Both the position numbers and the translations under genes were made by a program. Source: a virus. From it: a stretch of 63,665 nucleotides of DNA. Below the pieces are notes generated by a model that saw only the letters and a program-made list of their open reading frames with translations, had not been told where the DNA came from and searched no databases. The stretch covers positions 1-63,665 of the IMG/VR virus record IMGVR_UViG_3300032296_000732; one strand, written 5' to 3'. Positions within the stretch are counted from its first letter, which is position 1. The number at the start of each line of letters is the position of its first letter. Below are positions 29,130-37,949 of the stretch, in pieces.

Positions 29130-29333
29130 ATGGACAAAAAAGATATGGCGCAGGACAAGAAGATGGTGGCTGGAGCCGTGCACAAGCACGAGAAAAAGCT
29201 GCACCCCGGTCAGCCTATGACCAAGCTGGCCAAAGGCGGCAAGACAAACGCTCAGATGAAATCTCTGGGTCGTGGTTTGGCCAAGGTAGCCAACCAGAAG
29301 AAGTCTTCTTTCACATACAAAAAAGGAGCCTGA
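29130..29333 (+). CDS. small Lys-rich phage protein
   Basis: 67 residues from ATG 29130 (AGGAG upstream): MDKKDMAQDKKMVAGAVHKHEKKLHPGQPMTKLAKGGKT. Very basic; the motif HEKKLHPGQP.TKL..GG.T....K..GRG.A...NQ is common in this class of phages. Nucleic-acid binding or structural role inferred from charge only. Confidence 0.7.
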   Translation: MDKKDMAQDKKMVAGAVHKHEKKLHPGQPMTKLAKGGKTNAQMKSLGRGLAKVANQKKSSFTYKKGA

Positions 29334-29334
29334 C

Positions 29335-29601
29335 ATGGCCACTTTTAGCAAAAAGGTAATGGGCAAGGAAGTCGGCCAAGCCGATGTCTATGCTCCGCCC
29401 CACACGATGGACGGCAAAGCCGGTGTGGACATTAAAAACAGCGGCTACCAAGGCGGTAACCGTTTGACTGCTAATGATGTGAACATGTCTGTTGGCAACA
29501 TCAGTCGTGACCCATACAAAGAGCCAAAGACATCCGGCATCAAGATGCGCGGTACTGGATGCGCTACTAAAGGCGTGATGTCACGAGGCCCAATGGCATG
29601 A
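29335..29601 (+). CDS. small phage protein with GTGCATKG end
   Basis: An 88-residue protein: MATFSKKVMGKEVGQADVYAPPHTMDGKAGVDIKNSG. The C-terminal IKMRGTGCATKGVMSRGPMA is a tail shared by many small phage proteins. Overlaps the next gene by 4 nt. Confidence 0.7.
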   Translation: MATFSKKVMGKEVGQADVYAPPHTMDGKAGVDIKNSGYQGGNRLTANDVNMSVGNISRDPYKEPKTSGIKMRGTGCATKGVMSRGPMA

Positions 29602-30317
29602 ACTACGCCCAGCTTGTTGCGTCTATTGAAGCGTATACGGAAAACAACTTTCCGGATGTAACGCTGTCCGACGGGTCTATAGAGACCACGAAGGAGCAGG
29701 TTGACCGCTTCATTCAACAAGCCGAGCAGCGCATCTACAACACGGTGCAGTTCCCCTTTTTGCGCAGGAACATGACTGGCAATATTCAGTCGGGCAACAA
29801 GTACCTTGCAGCCCCCAATGATTACCTTGCCACGTATTCTTTGGCGGTTATAGATGCGTCCGGTAACTACGAGTACCTGCTCAACAAAGATGTAAACTTC
29901 ATCCGGCAAGCGTATCCCAATCCAACTACGGATGTGGGCACGCCAAAATACTACGCTTTGTTTGGCCCAGCATTATCAGGGGCTACGATCACAACTGAAC
30001 TAACGTTTATTCTTGGCCCAACGCCTAATGCTGCATATACAGCAGAGCTTCATTTTTACTACTACCCAGAGTCTATTGTGACTGCGGGTACTTCGTGGTT
30101 GGGCGACAACTTCGACACCGTGCTGTTGTATGGGTCGCTGGTTGAGGCGTACACGTTCATGAAGGGTGAGACAGACTTGCTGGCCCTGTACGACGGCAAG
30201 TACAAGGAAGCCCTTGCACAAGCTAAACGTCTGGGTGATGGACTTGAGCGATCTGATGCTTACAGAAATGGGCAATACCGTATGTCGCCGCTGCCTCAAA
30301 ACAATGGGGTAGCATAG
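29598..30317 (+). CDS. phage adaptor/connector protein
   Basis: A 239-residue protein. N-terminal helix bundle (MNYAQLVASIEAYTENNF...TKEQVDRFIQQAEQRIYNTVQFPFLRR), then a beta domain (NKYLAAPNDYLATYSLAV), then C-terminal helices (LLYGSLVEAYTFMKGETDLLALYDGKYKEALAQ). This is the adaptor family between portal and tail in phages with short tails. Confidence 0.75.
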   Translation: MNYAQLVASIEAYTENNFPDVTLSDGSIETTKEQVDRFIQQAEQRIYNTVQFPFLRRNMTGNIQSGNKYLAAPNDYLATYSLAVIDASGNYEYLLNKDVNFIRQAYPNPTTDVGTPKYYALFGPALSGATITTELTFILGPTPNAAYTAELHFYYYPESIVTAGTSWLGDNFDTVLLYGSLVEAYTFMKGETDLLALYDGKYKEALAQAKRLGDGLERSDAYRNGQYRMSPLPQNNGVA

Positions 30318-30318
30318 T

Positions 30319-30741
30319 ATGGCATTCACGGGCAACTTTTCTTGCAACACCCTGCGCAGTGGGCTGGCCAACGGGACGATCAATCTGTCTTCGGACACCT
30401 TTCGCTTGGCGCTGTACACCAACGCCGCATCGCTTGACCAAACTACCACAGCCTACACGTCAGACGGGGAAGCCTCTGGCGGCAACTACGTAGCAGGTGG
30501 GCAAGTGGTAACAGCAACAGTGAGTTCTGCACTCACTACAACAGGCAGCGTCACCTACGTCACGTTTACAAACGCTTCGTGGACAGGCTCCATCACGGCC
30601 CGTGGGGCGCTGATCTACAAAGCTGGAGCTAACGGCGCAGTTTGCGTGCTGGACTTTGGCAATGACAAAACTTCAACCAACACGTTTGTTGTGCAGATGC
30701 CCGCTAACACCAGCACGTCTGCACTTATCAGACTGATCTAA
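30319..30741 (+). CDS. virion structural protein, related to the gene at 31449
   Basis: A 140-residue Thr/Ala-rich beta protein. Starts MAFTGNFSCNTLRSGLANGTIN, then DTFRLALYTNAASLDQTTTAYTSDGEASGGNYVAGGQVV and ends VQMPANTSTSALIRLI. The same scheme (F[RK].ALY, TTTAY, GG..V, MPANT[TS]T[TS]ALIRL) recurs in the 31449 gene, so they are diverged paralogues. Probably a tail-knob or fibre component. Confidence 0.7.
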   Translation: MAFTGNFSCNTLRSGLANGTINLSSDTFRLALYTNAASLDQTTTAYTSDGEASGGNYVAGGQVVTATVSSALTTTGSVTYVTFTNASWTGSITARGALIYKAGANGAVCVLDFGNDKTSTNTFVVQMPANTSTSALIRLI

Positions 30742-30750
30742 GGAGCAACT

Positions 30751-30939
30751 ATGGTCACAACCACCAAAGGCGAGATGGACGAATCCCTGCTTGAGAAAAA
30801 AGAAGGGTTTGTTGATAATGACCACGAGTACACAACTTGGGTCGAGTACTGGTTGGCCGGGGAACTTGTGCACCGTTCTGCGCATGTGTCCCTCAAGAAA
30901 AACGTAAGTTCTGCGGTAGAAGCCGCATCTTTTAATTAA
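30751..30939 (+). CDS. small conserved phage protein
   Basis: A 62-residue protein (MVTTTKGEMDESLLEKKEGFVDNDHEYTTWVEYWLAGELVHRSAHVSLK). The family pattern TT.G.M.E..LEK.EG..DNDNE...WVEY..DGELVHRS.H is common in phages; function unknown. AGGAG precedes the ATG. Confidence 0.7.
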   Translation: MVTTTKGEMDESLLEKKEGFVDNDHEYTTWVEYWLAGELVHRSAHVSLKKNVSSAVEAASFN

Positions 30940-30949
30940 GGAGCCAATC

Positions 30950-31438
30950 ATGGCAGGGAAACCGCACATGCCAGAGGTTGAACGCTTTATGGCAAAGGTC
31001 AACAAAGCGGAAAACGGCTGCTGGCTTTGGACGGCGTACCGCATGAAAAGCGGATATGGACTTTTCAGAACACCTGAAAGACATGTGCTTGCGCATCGTG
31101 CATCGTACAGGCTTTTTTGTGGAACGCTGGATGAACGGGACGTCATGCATGCATGCGACACGCCTGCCTGTGTAAACCCAGCGCACTTGTCTTTGGGCAC
31201 GAGAAAAGAGAACATGCAGGATGCAAAAGGCAAAATGCGCCTCTGTGGGGGAGAGTCCCATGGCCGGGCTAAGTTGACAGACTTGCAGAGAGAGTTTGCT
31301 AAAACAGCAAAAGGCACTCAACAGGAAATTGCAGATTTCTTAGGTGTTTCGCAAGGGCACATAAGTTATATTCGAAGCAATAATCAATCACGCAAACTTG
31401 AAATGGGCATAGCCCAAGAAGGGAACTATCATCGCTAA
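30950..31438 (+). CDS. HNH homing endonuclease with C-terminal HTH
   Basis: A 162-residue free-standing endonuclease. The HNH core is GCWLWTAY...GYG, AHRASYRLFCG (H49), HACDTPACVNPAHL (H67, C69, C74, N76, H79) and GTRKENMQD. The C-terminal region (GTQQEIADFLGVSQGHISYIRSN) is a helix-turn-helix for target recognition. It is inserted between structural genes and directly abuts the reading frame of the next gene, whose upstream codons continue into its 3' end. Confidence 0.9.
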   Translation: MAGKPHMPEVERFMAKVNKAENGCWLWTAYRMKSGYGLFRTPERHVLAHRASYRLFCGTLDERDVMHACDTPACVNPAHLSLGTRKENMQDAKGKMRLCGGESHGRAKLTDLQREFAKTAKGTQQEIADFLGVSQGHISYIRSNNQSRKLEMGIAQEGNYHR

Positions 31439-31448
31439 TACTCAAGCA

Positions 31449-31907
31449 ATGACAACCAGCTTTATGGGCGAGTTGATGACCGCAACGCACAACTTTGGCA
31501 CTGCCCCAGTTCGTGCAACCGGCGCAACCGATTCGTTTAAGGGCGCGCTGTATTTGACAACCGCCACTGTGAACGCCTCCACCACTGCTTACTCTGCTTC
31601 CAACGAGGTGTCTGGCGCTGGCTACACTGCCGGGGGTGTTGCGGTTACTTTTGGAACCCCTCCTACGGCTACCAACAGTTCTGCCACAGCAGGTGTGGCG
31701 TTTGTCACACCTTCGGCCAGCATCACATACACCACAGTGACTTTGGCTACAGCGTTTGACGCAGTACTGATCTACAACTCGACGCAGAGCGACAAAGCGG
31801 TGAGCGTGCACACCTTCGGTTCACAGACAGTGACCGCAGGCACGTTCACACTGACCATGCCTGCGAACACGACAACCACTGCGCTGATCCGCTTGGCCAC
31901 AACCTAA
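31449..31907 (+). CDS. virion structural protein, start altered by the adjacent endonuclease gene
   Basis: A 152-residue beta-rich protein paralogous to that at 30319 (MTTSFMGELMTATHNFGTAP...FKGALYLTTATVNASTTAY...LTMPANTTTTALIRLATT). ATG 31449 has almost no ribosome site. The frame continues upstream as IIANTQAM before reaching a stop at 31410; related proteins usually start with ANTQAMTTSF. So the native start, probably near 31431 (ATC where ATG would be expected), seems to have been lost when the endonuclease gene inserted. Confidence 0.7.
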   Translation: MTTSFMGELMTATHNFGTAPVRATGATDSFKGALYLTTATVNASTTAYSASNEVSGAGYTAGGVAVTFGTPPTATNSSATAGVAFVTPSASITYTTVTLATAFDAVLIYNSTQSDKAVSVHTFGSQTVTAGTFTLTMPANTTTTALIRLATT

Positions 31908-31925
31908 TCTACTCGGAGGTAGCGC

Positions 31926-32711
31926 ATGACTACCGCATGGGGCGAAGGCACGTGGGGCGAATATTCTTGGGGCGGCTCCCAGTCGGAGATCGCCGGGAAT
32001 AGCGCCGCCGGTGCTGTAGGTACCATGACCGCATCTGTTGAGTTTCCTGTACCAATTACAGGGGTTGAGGCTGCGGGCGCGGTAGGCGCTATAGGGGCAA
32101 GCGAGATTGCGGTGGCGCTCACAGGCGTGTTCGCTTCTGGCGCGGTGGGGGATGTAGCTGAGACCAACAGTCCCGCAGAGGATGGCGTTGTTGCGCAGGG
32201 GCAGCTTGGCGTAGTTGTTTCTGAGCGTACAGTGGCGCTTAGTGGAGTTGAGGCATTGGGCGCAGTAGGCAACGTGGACTTTGCGTATGCCGCGTTTTTG
32301 TCGGGTGTAGAGGCTCTGGGTAACGTAGGCAACATGCTTGCCGCGCCCATCGGTACAGGTGTTGCGGCTGGAGGCCAAACAGGTACAGTAGGCTCTATTC
32401 GCACGGTTGCGTTGACAGGCGTGGGTTTGTTGGGCGCGGTAGGTAATGCTACTCCCGTGGTTGGCCCGACAGAAGACAGCGTAGTGGCGTTTGGCCAAGT
32501 CGGCTCAATTGCTTCTACCAGCCGCACAGTGGTGCTGAGTGGTGTGTCGGCTCGGGGGCAGGCGGGAACGACAAACTACTTTTACTGGACCACAATAGAT
32601 GACAGCCAGACCCCAAGCTGGCAAAATGTGAACAACTCACAGACTCCCAATTGGGGGGACGTAAATAACTCACAGACCCCCGACTGGGAAGATGTCGATA
32701 TGACTGTTTAA
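31926..32711 (+). CDS. Gly/Ala repeat structural protein
   Basis: A 261-residue protein built of about eight degenerate units of the type VALTGVEALGAVGNV (variants ITGVEAAGAVG, LTGVFASGAVG, LSGVEALGAVG, LTGVGLLGAVG). It ends in three copies of SQTP.W..V.N. The N-terminus (TTAWGEGTWGEYSWGG) matches starts of phage tail proteins with WG repeats. A fibrous or tail-tip role is inferred. The same repeat unit occurs in the gene at 43844. Confidence 0.7.
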   Translation: MTTAWGEGTWGEYSWGGSQSEIAGNSAAGAVGTMTASVEFPVPITGVEAAGAVGAIGASEIAVALTGVFASGAVGDVAETNSPAEDGVVAQGQLGVVVSERTVALSGVEALGAVGNVDFAYAAFLSGVEALGNVGNMLAAPIGTGVAAGGQTGTVGSIRTVALTGVGLLGAVGNATPVVGPTEDSVVAFGQVGSIASTSRTVVLSGVSARGQAGTTNYFYWTTIDDSQTPSWQNVNNSQTPNWGDVNNSQTPDWEDVDMTV

Positions 32712-32721
32712 AGGACAAGAA

Positions 32722-33762
32722 ATGGCTGTAACAAATTTTTCACCTTTGCTTGGACTGGCATTACCTACTACGGGTGACCTGTCGGGTACATGGGGCACAA
32801 CGGTCAACGATTCCATCACACAGTTGCTGGACTCTGCGGTGGCGGGCACCACAACGCTTTCAGCAGACGCAGATGTCACTCTGAGCACGACCAACGGCGC
32901 GGCCAACCAAGCGCGTAATGCGGTTATTTTGTGGACAGCCAGCAACGGCGCAACCACCCGCAACATCACGGCCCCCGCTCAGAGCAAGGCGTACTTGGTC
33001 ATCAATTCAGGCACAGGCTCCATCGTCATCCGTGGTGCAGGCCCAACGACTGGGGTAACGCTTCCCGCAGGCGCACGGGCGCTGGTGGCGTGGAACGGCT
33101 CTGATTTCGTCAAAATCGTCAGCAACCCAGTGGTGCTTACTTCGGACGTAAGTGGCGTATTACCTGAAGCTAATGGTGGAACAGGCGAGTCTACCTACAC
33201 TAGCGGCCAACTATTGATTGGTAACGCAGCGGGCGGATTGACAAAAGCCACTTTGACTCAAGGCGCTAATATTGCGATTACCAATGGCGATGGGTCTATT
33301 ACGATTGCTGCAACTGGGGTGGGGGCGGGCGACGTGGTGGGACCGGCATCCGCCACCAACAACATTGTTGCTGCTTTTGATGGAACTACCGGGAAGCTAA
33401 TTAAAGCCGGATCAGCAGCCACTACGACGGTGGATGGAACAAATTTAATTGGTTACAAAAACATCCCGTACGTGACAGACAAGACCACCTCTTACTCGTT
33501 GGCTGTTGGCGATGTTGGCGAGGTTGTTGGCGTTGGCACTGGCGGTTCAATCACTATCCCTGACGCAACCTTTGCGGCTGGTGATGCGGTGCTTGTTTTC
33601 AACAACACCACAGGTGACATCACGATCACTTGCACGATCACCACGGCTTACATTGCTGGCACGGACACTGACGTAGCATCCGTGACGCTGGCTACTCGCG
33701 GCGTGTGCAACATCCTGTTCATCTCTGGCACGGTCTGTGTCCTCACTGGGAACGTCACGTAA
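32722..33762 (+). CDS. tail fibre-type protein
   Basis: A 346-residue beta-rich protein. N-terminus MAVTNFSPLLGLALPTTGDLSGTWGTTVND is the typical tail-fibre attachment start. The centre has LPEANGGTGESTYTSGQLLIGNAAGGLTKATLTQGANI, a collagen-free fibre repeat of phage tails. The C-terminal domain (GDAVLVFNNTTGDITI...VTLATRGVCNILFIS) is related to the product of the 39733 gene. Stop overlaps the next start (TAATG). Confidence 0.75.
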   Translation: MAVTNFSPLLGLALPTTGDLSGTWGTTVNDSITQLLDSAVAGTTTLSADADVTLSTTNGAANQARNAVILWTASNGATTRNITAPAQSKAYLVINSGTGSIVIRGAGPTTGVTLPAGARALVAWNGSDFVKIVSNPVVLTSDVSGVLPEANGGTGESTYTSGQLLIGNAAGGLTKATLTQGANIAITNGDGSITIAATGVGAGDVVGPASATNNIVAAFDGTTGKLIKAGSAATTTVDGTNLIGYKNIPYVTDKTTSYSLAVGDVGEVVGVGTGGSITIPDATFAAGDAVLVFNNTTGDITITCTITTAYIAGTDTDVASVTLATRGVCNILFISGTVCVLTGNVT

Positions 33763-35147
33763 TGGCCCTCGTCCTCAAAAACCGCGTCAAGTCCACAACC
33801 ACGACGACTGGTACGGGGACGATCACGCTCGGCGCTGCTGCAACGGGCTATCAGGCTTTCTCTGTCATTGGCGACGCCAACACCACGTACTACCTGATCA
33901 CAGATGGAACCGACTGGGAGACAGGTCTGGGGACGTACACAGCATCAGGAACCACCCTGAGCCGAGATCAGGTCTACGCCTCATCTAACTCCAACGCTTT
34001 GGTGAACTGGAGCGCGGGAACCAAGGACGTGCTGTGCGCCCAACCTTCAGCAGTTACCCAGCCCGGAATCCCCTTCTGCGATGCCTCGGACATTGGCACA
34101 GACTTGTCTGGCTGGTCAGCGTTTCAGGCTGCGCTAAACCAAAGTGTTGTAGGTGGGCAGACGTTTGACAACAACGGTACGGACGGCATCGTCAGCACGT
34201 ACAGTTTGGTGTACACGTTGGCTCAAGCATACAGGGGTGGGGTATTGGCCCCGAACGGGGATATTTATTTTGTCCCATTTTCTTCCACTGTAGGACAAAA
34301 AGTTTCCGCTTCAAATGCGGTTTCAACATACAGCCTTGTTTTTACAACAACAGGAGCTTATTTTGGTGGTGTATTGGCTTCAAACGGAGATATTCATTTT
34401 GTTCCATATTCATCTAATTGCGGACAAAAAATATCATCTTCTGGGGTTGTTAGCACTTACAGTTTGATTTACACAGCAACAGCCGCTTATGCGGGTGGCG
34501 TTTTGGCATCAAATGGTGATATTTACTTTATCCCAAGAGAGGCCCCTGTCGGTCAAAAAACTTCTTCCGCCGGAGTTGTTTCCACATATTCTTTAGTTAA
34601 TACTGTAACTAACGCTTATTTTGGAGGAGTTCTTGCCCCTAACGGAGACATTCATTTTGTACCTGCCGGGGCTAGTCGAGGTCAGAAAGTATCTGCTTCT
34701 GGTGTAGTTAGCACATATTCTTTGGTCTATACAGCGGCTTCCGATGCATATAAAGGCGGCGTTGTTGCACCAAATGGGGATATACACTTTATTCCAAATC
34801 AAGCAAACAGAGGCCAAAAAATATCTATCGCTGGCGTTGTTTCAACTTACTCTTTAGTTTATACGGCAGGAGGCGCATACAACGGCGGCGTTCTTGCTCC
34901 AAGCGGTGATATTTACTTTGTTCCTGCCAGTGCAAACCGAGGACAAAAAGTTTCCGCTGCTGGGGTTGTTTCTACATATTCTCTAGTTTATACAACGACG
35001 GATGCCTATGCGGGGGGAGTTCTTTCGCAAGATGGAGGCATTTATTTTGTGCCAGATCGCGCCGTTAGAGGCCAAAAAATTTCCACCAATCCCGGCCAGC
35101 CTCTCGGCTTGGGCGTGTGCCTCAGCTCATTCTTGAACAAGTTCTGA
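33762..35147 (+). CDS. seven-repeat tail-fibre/receptor-binding protein, paralogue 1
   Basis: A 461-residue protein. The N-terminal 100 residues ([31 protein letters not shown]...[14 protein letters not shown]) form a common attachment domain. Residues about 143-440 are seven repeats of about 43 residues, with consensus [36 protein letters not shown]. Seven such units suggest a seven-bladed beta-propeller. A conserved C-terminus (CLSSFLNKF) ends the chain. Probably a host-receptor binding spike. The gene starts inside the stop of the preceding fibre gene. Confidence 0.75.
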   Translation: MALVLKNRVKSTTTTTGTGTITLGAAATGYQAFSVIGDANTTYYLITDGTDWETGLGTYTASGTTLSRDQVYASSNSNALVNWSAGTKDVLCAQPSAVTQPGIPFCDASDIGTDLSGWSAFQAALNQSVVGGQTFDNNGTDGIVSTYSLVYTLAQAYRGGVLAPNGDIYFVPFSSTVGQKVSASNAVSTYSLVFTTTGAYFGGVLASNGDIHFVPYSSNCGQKISSSGVVSTYSLIYTATAAYAGGVLASNGDIYFIPREAPVGQKTSSAGVVSTYSLVNTVTNAYFGGVLAPNGDIHFVPAGASRGQKVSASGVVSTYSLVYTAASDAYKGGVVAPNGDIHFIPNQANRGQKISIAGVVSTYSLVYTAGGAYNGGVLAPSGDIYFVPASANRGQKVSAAGVVSTYSLVYTTTDAYAGGVLSQDGGIYFVPDRAVRGQKISTNPGQPLGLGVCLSSFLNKF

Positions 35148-35149
35148 CC

Positions 35150-36541
35150 ATGACATTCTTACTCAAAGATCGCGTTCAGGTCACCACGACCACTACAGGG
35201 ACTGGCACGCTTACGCTTGGAGCGGCCTCTGTTGGCTACCAAGACTTCACCAACATCGGTGACGGCAATCAAACCTACTACTCCATTCTGAGCGGCAACA
35301 ACTGGGAGGTGGGTATTGGAACCTACACCGCTTCCGGAACGACTTTGACCAGAGATCAGGTGCTTGCCTCAAGCAACAGCGGAAGCCTGATCACACTGGC
35401 TGGGACGAGCACAGTATTCATCCCCTTACCTGCGGAGACATCAGGCTTGGCAAACGCCACGGCAGACAACAGCAGCATCGGCACGGATGGTGTGGCGTTC
35501 CAGAACTTTAGTAAGAAGCTCCAGCGCAGCGTGAACGGCGGCGTAGCGTTTAACAACAACGGCGTTGCTGGGGTCGTCAGCACATACAGCGTAGTTTACT
35601 CGCCCACGTCAAACGGTTTTATGGGCGGCGTCTTAGCGCCAAACGGCGATATTCATTTTGTCCCTGTTTCCGCCAACCGAGGCCAGAAAATCTCTGCGGC
35701 AGGGGTAGTTTCAACATATTCACTTGTTTACACAGTAAACAACAACAGCTACGGCGGAGTTTTGGCCCCCAACGGCGATATACATTTTGTAATTTTTTCT
35801 GGGGTGCGTGGGCAAAAAGTTTCTGCCTCTGGAGTTGTATCTACTTATTCCCTTGTTTACACAAAATCCTCTGCTTATGCTGGTGGAGTTTTGGCTCCCA
35901 ATGGTGATATTCATTTTGTGCCTTATTCTGCAAATTTTGGACAAAAATTATCATCGGCAGGGGTAGTTTCTACATACTCATTAGTTTATACGGGATCAGC
36001 TTTATACCGAGGCGGTGTTTTGGCCCCCAACGGAGATATTTATTTTGTTCCATATAGTGCAGTAGTTGGTCAAAAAATATCTGCCGCCGGAGTTGTATCC
36101 ACTTACTCTTTGGTTTACACAACAACAGGGGCATACGTTGGCGGTGCTATTGACCCAAATGGAAATATTCATTTTGTTCCTGAAGGAGCCATCAGGGGCC
36201 AAAAAGTTTCCCAAACTGGGGTTGTATCTACGTATTCTCTTGCATATACGGCTGGCGCAGGTGCATCTGCTTACAATGGTGGAGTTCTTGCACCAAACGG
36301 GGATGTGCATTTTATCCCGCGCCAAGCAAACCGTGGGCAAAAAGTATCTGCCGCTGGAGTTGTCTCTACGTACAGCTTAGTTTATACGGACGGTGGAAAA
36401 CTTCGTGGCGGTGTCCTGTCCCCTAATGGTGACATTTATTTTGTCACCGATGAAGGCGCAATAGGTCAAAAAATCTCTACCTGCCCCGCCACCCCCTTCC
36501 CATCCGATGTCTGCCTGAGCAGCTATCTGAACAAGTTTTAA
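35150..36541 (+). CDS. seven-repeat tail-fibre/receptor-binding protein, paralogue 2
   Basis: A 463-residue protein from ATG 35150, 2 nt after the stop of paralogue 1. Same plan: [20 protein letters not shown] attachment part, about 40 residues of linker, and seven repeats from about 35573 to 36480. Repeat 6 is longer by three residues (AYTAGAGASAYN). C-terminus SDVCLSSYLNKF. The variable position is mostly after the TYSLVYT strand, which could form the receptor surface. Confidence 0.75.
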   Translation: MTFLLKDRVQVTTTTTGTGTLTLGAASVGYQDFTNIGDGNQTYYSILSGNNWEVGIGTYTASGTTLTRDQVLASSNSGSLITLAGTSTVFIPLPAETSGLANATADNSSIGTDGVAFQNFSKKLQRSVNGGVAFNNNGVAGVVSTYSVVYSPTSNGFMGGVLAPNGDIHFVPVSANRGQKISAAGVVSTYSLVYTVNNNSYGGVLAPNGDIHFVIFSGVRGQKVSASGVVSTYSLVYTKSSAYAGGVLAPNGDIHFVPYSANFGQKLSSAGVVSTYSLVYTGSALYRGGVLAPNGDIYFVPYSAVVGQKISAAGVVSTYSLVYTTTGAYVGGAIDPNGNIHFVPEGAIRGQKVSQTGVVSTYSLAYTAGAGASAYNGGVLAPNGDVHFIPRQANRGQKVSAAGVVSTYSLVYTDGGKLRGGVLSPNGDIYFVTDEGAIGQKISTCPATPFPSDVCLSSYLNKF

Positions 36542-36550
36542 GGACGCATC

Positions 36551-37936
36551 ATGGCATTGGTTCTGAATGACCGGGTCAAGACAACAACGACCACAACGGG
36601 CACTGGCACGTACACACTGGGCGCTGCTGCTGATGGGTTTCAGGACTTCTCTGTGGTAGGTGACGGCAACACAACCTACTACAGCGTCACCGATGGAACC
36701 AACTGGGAAATCGGAATTGGCACTTACACCGCCTCCGGCACAACGCTGGCACGCACCACGATCCTTGAGTCGAGCAACAGCAACGCTGCCGTGAACTGGA
36801 GCGCAGGAACAAAATACGTTATTGCCACCTACCCAGCAGAAGCCACGCAGGGCACTGTGCCGACAGGTGACAACTCATCGGTTGGCACTGATCTGGTGGC
36901 TTGGACGAACCTCAAGAAGACGCTGGACGCTGGCGTGATCAACGGTGCGCCGTATAACAACAGTGGTGTTGCTGGGTTTGTCAGTACCTATTCTTTGGTT
37001 TATACAGAAACTAGCGCATACCAAGGCGGCGTCCTTGCCCCTAATGGGGACATCCATTTTGTTCCATGCAGCGCCGTTCTAGGACAAAAAGTATCTGCTG
37101 CTGGAGTTGTTTCAACTTATTCTCTGGCTTACACAACATCAAACGCATACGCCGGAGGCGTTCTTGCGCCAAACGGAGACATTCATTTTGTTCCACAATC
37201 AGCAACAAGGGGGCAAAAGATATCTGCTTCTGGTGTTGTCTCTACTTACTCTTTAGTTTACACGGCAGGTAGCGCATACGCCGGAGGCGTTATTGCGCCA
37301 AACGGAGACATTCATTTTGTACCGAGCGCCGCCGCCCGTGGGCAAAAAGTATCTGCTGCTGGCGTTGTCAGTACTTACTCATTGGTGTACACGACAAACT
37401 CAGGGGCTTTTTACGGCGGAGTTCTTGCGCCCAACGGTGACATCCATTTTATCCTGAACAGTGGAAATCGTGGACAAAAAATCTCAGCCGCTGGCGTGGT
37501 CAGCACGTATTCTTTGATTTACACAATAGCTGACGCATACCGAGGTGGCGTTCTTGCACCAAACGGAGACATACATTTTGTTCCGCAAGCAGCACTTAGA
37601 GGGCAAAAAATATCTTCCGCTGGGGTTGTTTCAACATATTCCCTTGCATATACAGCCGCTGCTGGCGGTAGTGCTTATGCCGGTGGTGTTCTTGCCCCCA
37701 ACGGAGATATTCACTTTATTCCAAGAAGTTCAAATAGGGGCCAAAAAATCTCAGCCGCTGGCGTGGTGTCAACTTACGCTCTTGTTTACACCAACACTGG
37801 GTACACTGGAGGCGTAATAAACGCCTCAGGGGAAATCCATTTTGTCCCCGATCTCAATGGAATAGGTCAAAAAATTTCCACTGGCGTCCCAGTCAACATC
37901 GGTTATGCTTTATCTCCCTATTTCAATAAATTTTAA
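36551..37936 (+). CDS. seven-repeat tail-fibre/receptor-binding protein, paralogue 3
   Basis: A 461-residue protein. Same attachment domain ([29 protein letters not shown]), linker and seven repeats from about 36977 to 37880, with the sixth again longer ([12 protein letters not shown]). It ends ALSPYFNKF. Codon usage changes between A/T-rich and G/C-rich copies of the same peptide, so the repeats have diverged at DNA level while the protein pattern is held. Confidence 0.75.
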   Translation: MALVLNDRVKTTTTTTGTGTYTLGAAADGFQDFSVVGDGNTTYYSVTDGTNWEIGIGTYTASGTTLARTTILESSNSNAAVNWSAGTKYVIATYPAEATQGTVPTGDNSSVGTDLVAWTNLKKTLDAGVINGAPYNNSGVAGFVSTYSLVYTETSAYQGGVLAPNGDIHFVPCSAVLGQKVSAAGVVSTYSLAYTTSNAYAGGVLAPNGDIHFVPQSATRGQKISASGVVSTYSLVYTAGSAYAGGVIAPNGDIHFVPSAAARGQKVSAAGVVSTYSLVYTTNSGAFYGGVLAPNGDIHFILNSGNRGQKISAAGVVSTYSLIYTIADAYRGGVLAPNGDIHFVPQAALRGQKISSAGVVSTYSLAYTAAAGGSAYAGGVLAPNGDIHFIPRSSNRGQKISAAGVVSTYALVYTNTGYTGGVINASGEIHFVPDLNGIGQKISTGVPVNIGYALSPYFNKF

Positions 37937-37949
37937 CCAAGGAAAACAC

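Noticed and set aside
34188-37880. CRISPR-like or other DNA repeat array in the fibre genes.
   Set aside because: The periodicity is at protein level (43 residues). DNA units vary in codons and there are no unique spacers of constant length.
33762-37936. Diversity-generating retroelement acting on the fibre repeats.
   Set aside because: No reverse transcriptase and no template/variable repeat pair differing at adenines was found.
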